The notes under the pieces: model-generated
What the model saw: the letters and a program-made list of their open reading frames with translations, nothing else
Told to the model about the DNA's origin: nothing
The model's database searches: none
Program-made: the position numbers and the translations under genes
Shown: piece after piece, positions 6,722-7,662 of the stretch
How positions within the stretch are numbered: position 1 is the first letter of the stretch
Layout: every line of letters starts with the position of its first letter
From: Gemmatimonadota bacterium
Lineage (GTDB): Bacteria; GCA-2686955
Assembly: GCA_026991065.1 (NCBI GenBank)
Contig: JALXCG010000173.1
Coordinates: 1-7,662 of the forward strand
Direction: 5' to 3'
DNA length: 7,662 nt

Positions 6722-7662
6722 GATTCCGCGACTCTGCCGCCGCGGCGTCAGGCTCCTCCTGCTGGCCGTCGCGGTCACCGGTGCCTGCGTGCCACGCGCG
6801 GCCGCCCAGGGCGACTGGGGTCCGGAACTGGTGCTCCGCGAATCGCCGGGCGTCACCTCCAGCATCGGCCTCTCCAACGGCGCCATCGCCGTCACCGGCG
6901 ATGGCCGCGCGCACATCCTCTGGAGCGCCGAGGATGCCGAGAGCGGCGGCTTCCATCGCCACCAGATCTACGCCATCGAGATCGATCCGGATGGGCGACC
7001 GGGGGCTCCCGAGTTGATCGTCCCCTATCTCGCCTCCTACCCCGGGCAAACCGGCCTGGGCGCCAAATGGCCCACGCTCACCACCACCGCCGAGGGCGGC
7101 CTGGCGATGGTCTGGCACGACTACCGGGTGGACGGCATCAACAATGCCGAGATCTTCTTCAAAGAGCGGTTGCCGGGCCGCGCCTGGGATCCCGATTCCA
7201 GCGCCGACATTCGCCTCACCACCACTTTTCACCCGGAGACCCAGGGCGACAACGGTCTCCTGCCGACCATCCGCCGCGCTCCCGACGGCGCCCTGCGGGT
7301 TGCCTGGTACGACTACCGGTTCGACGGCAACAACGCCGAGATCATGAGCAAATCGCGTCCGGCCGGCGGTGTCTGGGACCTCACGCCGGGCGACGTCGCC
7401 GATGAACGGGTGACCGCCAGCAGCGGAAACTCGGTAGACCCCGACCTGGCCTACGCGGCCGACGGCACCGCCCACCTGCTTTTCAGCGACAACACAGAGG
7501 GCGTCTATGCCGTCTATCACGCCTGGCGCGCGGCGACCGCGGACCACTGGAGCACACCGGTCCCGATCACGCCGCCGGGCGTGTTGGCGCGCGCCCCCAG
7601 CATCACTGCGCGCGGCGCGGAGTCCGGCGCCGGCATGACCGCCGCCTGGGAGGATGCCCGCG
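6714..7662 (+). CDS. Secreted beta-propeller-like repeat protein (BNR/sialidase-like fold), cut by the right edge
   Basis: An open frame of 316 codons starts at GTG 6714 and runs off the window. The N-terminus is a Sec signal peptide: SEIPRLCRRGVR, a hydrophobic core LLLLAVAVTGA, and a likely cleavage after R-A-A-A at residue 31. Cys25 after TGA is a possible but non-canonical lipoprotein site. The mature part repeats a W-x-D-y-R/D-loop with spacings of 64, 64, 59 and 55 residues: LWSAEDAESGG, VWHDYRVDGINNAEI, AWYDYRFDGNNAEI, LFSDNTEGVYAVY and AWEDAR. Each is preceded by a dG-x-(a/l)-h/r-(l/v) strand. This pattern fits BNR/sialidase-like beta-propellers, which are used in carbohydrate binding or cell-surface roles; the catalytic residues of a true sialidase cannot be judged from this fragment. 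The canonical Asp-box (S-x-D-x-G-x-x-W) is not evident. The gene overlaps the oxidoreductase stop by 8 bases and has only a weak ribosome-binding site, so translational coupling is likely. The link to the oxidoreductase may be operonic rather than functional. Confidence 0.85.
   Translation, partial: MSEIPRLCRRGVRLLLLAVAVTGACVPRAAAQGDWGPELVLRESPGVTSSIGLSNGAIAVTGDGRAHILWSAEDAESGGFHRHQIYAIEIDPDGRPGAPELIVPYLASYPGQTGLGAKWPTLTTTAEGGLAMVWHDYRVDGINNAEIFFKERLPGRAWDPDSSADIRLTTTFHPETQGDNGLLPTIRRAPDGALRVAWYDYRFDGNNAEIMSKSRPAGGVWDLTPGDVADERVTASSGNSVDPDLAYAADGTAHLLFSDNTEGVYAVYHAWRAATADHWSTPVPITPPGVLARAPSITARGAESGAGMTAAWEDAR
6921..7655 (+). repeat. Tandem propeller-blade repeats inside the secreted protein gene
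   Basis: The blade tryptophan (or phenylalanine) codons fall at 6921, 7113, 7305, 7482 and 7647, that is every 192, 192, 177 and 165 bases. Blades 2 and 3 are similar at DNA level over 7113-7154 and 7305-7343 (shared GACTACCGG, GACGGCA and GCCGAGATC). This fits internal duplication of a roughly 60-residue unit; the number of further blades lies beyond the window. Confidence 0.6.

Noticed and set aside
4853-6916. A 687-codon minus-strand open frame opposite the oxidoreductase gene
   Set aside because: The plus strand encodes strong family motifs throughout. The antisense product is low-complexity Arg/Gly/Ala without motifs.
6306-7547. A 413-codon minus-strand open frame at the right end
   Set aside because: It is antisense to the signal-peptide and propeller-repeat frame, whose regular blade spacing shows it is the true coding strand.

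Overview
The window is very GC-rich and almost entirely coding, with short or overlapping gene junctions. This is the style of an environmental high-GC bacterium. Kinase-TPR proteins next to GAF/sigma-54 activators and secreted propeller proteins rich in W-x-D-x-R loops recall Myxococcota, Acidobacteriota or Eisenbacteria/Krumholzibacteria-like lineages. That placement is an impression from gene content only; there is no rRNA or marker gene here. No tRNA, rRNA, CRISPR array, insertion sequence or convincing terminator was seen.

Layout: two gene sets diverge from a roughly 110-base intergenic region near 4764-4873. Leftward (minus strand) run three overlapping genes. The first is a kinase-like/TPR protein of about 980 residues (4763 to 1821). 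The second is a GAF-AAA+-Fis sigma-54 activator of 553 residues (1831 to 170). The third is the start of a secreted protein (189 to beyond base 1) whose ribosome-binding site lies inside the end of the activator gene. Rightward (plus strand) run a two-domain SagB/ThcOx-type flavin oxidoreductase of the nitroreductase superfamily (4874-6721) and, overlapping its stop by 8 bases, a secreted beta-propeller-like protein cut by the right edge (6714 to beyond 7662).

Reading of the whole: the left operon looks like a signal-transduction unit. A kinase-like domain with several degraded catalytic motifs is joined to what looks like the lid and winged-helix remnant of a STAND ATPase lacking its P-loop, and then to a long TPR array. 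It is co-translated with a sigma-54 activator that carries a GAF sensor in place of a receiver domain. Larger single-chain proteins with a kinase-ATPase-TPR-GAF-sigma-54 order are known, so this may be a split and reduced form. The oxidoreductase belongs to the family that includes azoline-oxidising RiPP enzymes, but no precursor peptide, cyclodehydratase or YcaO gene is visible, so its substrate is unknown. Whether the activator controls the divergent genes is a hypothesis; I could not find a convincing -24/-12 promoter.
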